This document shows positions 5,934 through 6,858 of a DNA stretch of 6,858 nt, piece by piece. The stretch is taken from positions 1-6,858 of the forward strand of contig JAITOG010000097.1 in assembly GCA_031290075.1 (NCBI GenBank), read 5' to 3'. Every line of letters starts with the position of its first letter. Within the stretch, counting starts at the first letter, position 1. The position numbers and the translations under genes are program-made. This stretch comes from Holosporales bacterium (lineage in GTDB: Bacteria; Pseudomonadota; Alphaproteobacteria; BNTO01). The notes under the pieces were generated by a model. The model did not search any database and had not been told where the DNA came from. It saw only the letters and a list, made by a program, of their open reading frames with translations.

Positions 5934-6150
5934 TAAGAACCTGTCTTCATGGATATTTTAAGTGAGGATTTTTAGGGGAAAATGGAGCGCAGAACAACCG
6001 GAGTGTACTTTGACGTACATGAGGGGCATTGGGTAAAATAACAGATTTCCCCCAATTCCCCTCATGTATATAATACATTCCGATTCTGCGCTTCGTATGC
6101 TCCTTTCCTTCAACTTTGCTAGAAGAAATTAGTTTCGAAGGAAGTCTATT
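5934..6150. repeat. Palindromic repeat element, copy 4 (A end left, B end right)
   Basis: This 217-bp copy is the most symmetrical. Its left end carries the A sequence (CCTGTCTTCATGGATATTTT) and its right end carries the B sequence, read inward as AATAGACTTCCTTCGAAACT, matching the left end of copy 2. Both inner arms contain GCGCAGAA, CGGA.TGTA and ACATGAGGGG, so the copy is palindromic over about 110 bp. It preserves the uninterrupted GCATACGAAGCGCAG junction that is broken in copy 2. Its right boundary falls inside the aspS stop codon. No protein is encoded. Confidence 0.75.
5984..6094. repeat. Long hairpin of repeat copy 4
   Basis: GGAGCGCAGAA (5984-5994) pairs with TTCTGCGCTTC (6084-6094). 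Pairing continues inward through CGGAGTGTA/TACATTCCG, TACATGAGGGG/CCCCTCATGTA and ATTGGG/CCCAAT to a few-base loop near 6041. This makes a stem of roughly 50 bp with small bulges. If transcribed from aspS it would form a stable 3' RNA structure. It lacks a T-tract after the stem on the minus strand. Confidence 0.7.
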
Positions 6151-6858
6151 ATTTCACTTTTTGTGGATTCCTTATTTGAATATTTAATTCTCGCAATTGT
6201 TGCTCTGTAACAGAAGATGGGGCATTCATCATTAAGTCCTGAGCCTGTTGATTAAATGGAAAAGCGATAACTTCCCGAATGTTTGGCTCATCTGCTAATA
6301 GCATAACCATTCTGTCGATTCCAGGAGCGCAACCGCCATGTGGTGGGGCTCCAAACTTAAAAGCATTTATTAATCCTGCAAACTTTTCATTTACAGTTTC
6401 TCTACTGTACCCCGTAATTTCAAAAGCTTTATATAAAGTTTCTGGCTCGTGATTACGGATAGCCCCACTTGATAGCTCAATACCATTACAAGCAATATCG
6501 TACTGGTAAGCTTTTATTTCTAATGGATTTCTTGTCAACAAAGCATCAAGGCCACCTTGAGGCATAGAGAAAGGGTTATGTGAAAAAATAATTTCTCCTG
6601 TATTTTCATCTTTTTCAAACATAGGATAATCAACAATCCAACAAAACTCAAACTTATTTTGTTCAATCAAATTAAGTATTTGTGCAATTTTGGTTCTTAC
6701 TAGTCCTGCGTTTTTTGCAGCTTTATCAACAATTTTATCAGCTACAAAAAATATAACATCCCCTTCTTTGGCACTAGTTGTTTCATACAATGTAATAATC
6801 CCATCTTCATCTAAAAATTTGGCGATTGGACCTTTTGCTGTGTTTTCGCGCGAAATAT
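6149..6858 (-). CDS. aspS: Aspartyl-tRNA synthetase (AspRS), C-terminal part
   Basis: AspRS charges tRNA-Asp and, where no AsnRS exists, may also misacylate tRNA-Asn for amidation by GatCAB. The window holds the last 235 complete codons of a protein usually near 590 aa; the frame runs open to the right edge (first full codon 6856-6854), so the TTG at 6790 is internal, not a start. Visible, numbered from the edge: the end of the bacterial GAD insertion and return to the catalytic core (WIVDYPMFE, 73-81; HNPFSMPQGG, 93-102), ELSSGAIRNHEPE (127-139), and class II motif 3 with GCAPGIDRMVMLL (175-187), whose Arg182 is the ATP-binding arginine. It continues through the conserved NIREVIAFP segment (192-200) to a tail ending in TAA. 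The anticodon-binding domain and motifs 1 and 2 lie outside. The wording of these motifs is typical of alphaproteobacterial AspRS. Repeat copy 4 begins within the stop codon. Confidence 0.97.
   Translation of the reverse strand, partial: ISRENTAKGPIAKFLDEDGIITLYETTSAKEGDVIFFVADKIVDKAAKNAGLVRTKIAQILNLIEQNKFEFCWIVDYPMFEKDENTGEIIFSHNPFSMPQGGLDALLTRNPLEIKAYQYDIACNGIELSSGAIRNHEPETLYKAFEITGYSRETVNEKFAGLINAFKFGAPPHGGCAPGIDRMVMLLADEPNIREVIAFPFNQQAQDLMMNAPSSVTEQQLRELNIQIRNPQKVK

Noticed and set aside
6788..6790. TTG as an internal start for a short AspRS-like protein
   Set aside because: The same frame continues open to the window edge with residues typical of AspRS (ENTAKGPIAKFL), so the TTG encodes an internal Leu.

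Overview
The window is AT-rich (about a third GC by eye) and uses the standard code, with TGG for Trp and TAA, TAG and TGA as stops. The proteins I recognise look alphaproteobacterial. LeuRS has the alphaproteobacterial-style VNWDPVE motif and a CxxC...CxxC zinc knuckle in place of the E. coli-type segments, and the AspRS C-terminus has HNPFSMPQGG and SSGAIRNHEP. Low GC, long repeat-filled spacers and scattered housekeeping genes suggest a host-associated lineage such as Holosporales or Rickettsiales. That placement is inference from motifs remembered from those families, not from a search.

Layout from left to right. Positions 1-447 hold two closely spaced minus-strand genes: a 106-aa protein of unknown function, then the first 35 codons of another unknown gene that leaves the window. 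Positions 448-1275 form an 828-bp gap with two palindromic repeat elements (copies 1 and 2), possible gene debris and the leuS promoter and ribosome binding site. leuS (1276-3903, +) encodes a complete leucyl-tRNA synthetase. The gap at 3904-4176 holds repeat copy 3 in the opposite orientation and the probable ruvB promoter. ruvB (4177-5238, +) encodes a complete Holliday-junction branch-migration motor with no ruvA or ruvC beside it. It converges on a minus-strand gene for a small probably exported protein (5309-5779). The gap at 5780-6148 holds an AT-rich promoter region and repeat copy 4, a very long hairpin that begins inside the stop codon of aspS. The 3' two fifths of aspS (aspartyl-tRNA synthetase, -) fill the right end.

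The recognised genes serve tRNA charging and recombination and share no operon. The most interesting feature is the repeat family. Every gap longer than about 250 bp contains one or two copies of a 190-280 bp palindromic element with a common GC-richer core hairpin and interchangeable outer ends (called A and B here). Copy 2 carries a further 90-bp inverted-repeat insertion flanked by TA, and copy 4 preserves the uninterrupted junction. I see no transposase gene, tRNA, rRNA or CRISPR array in the window.
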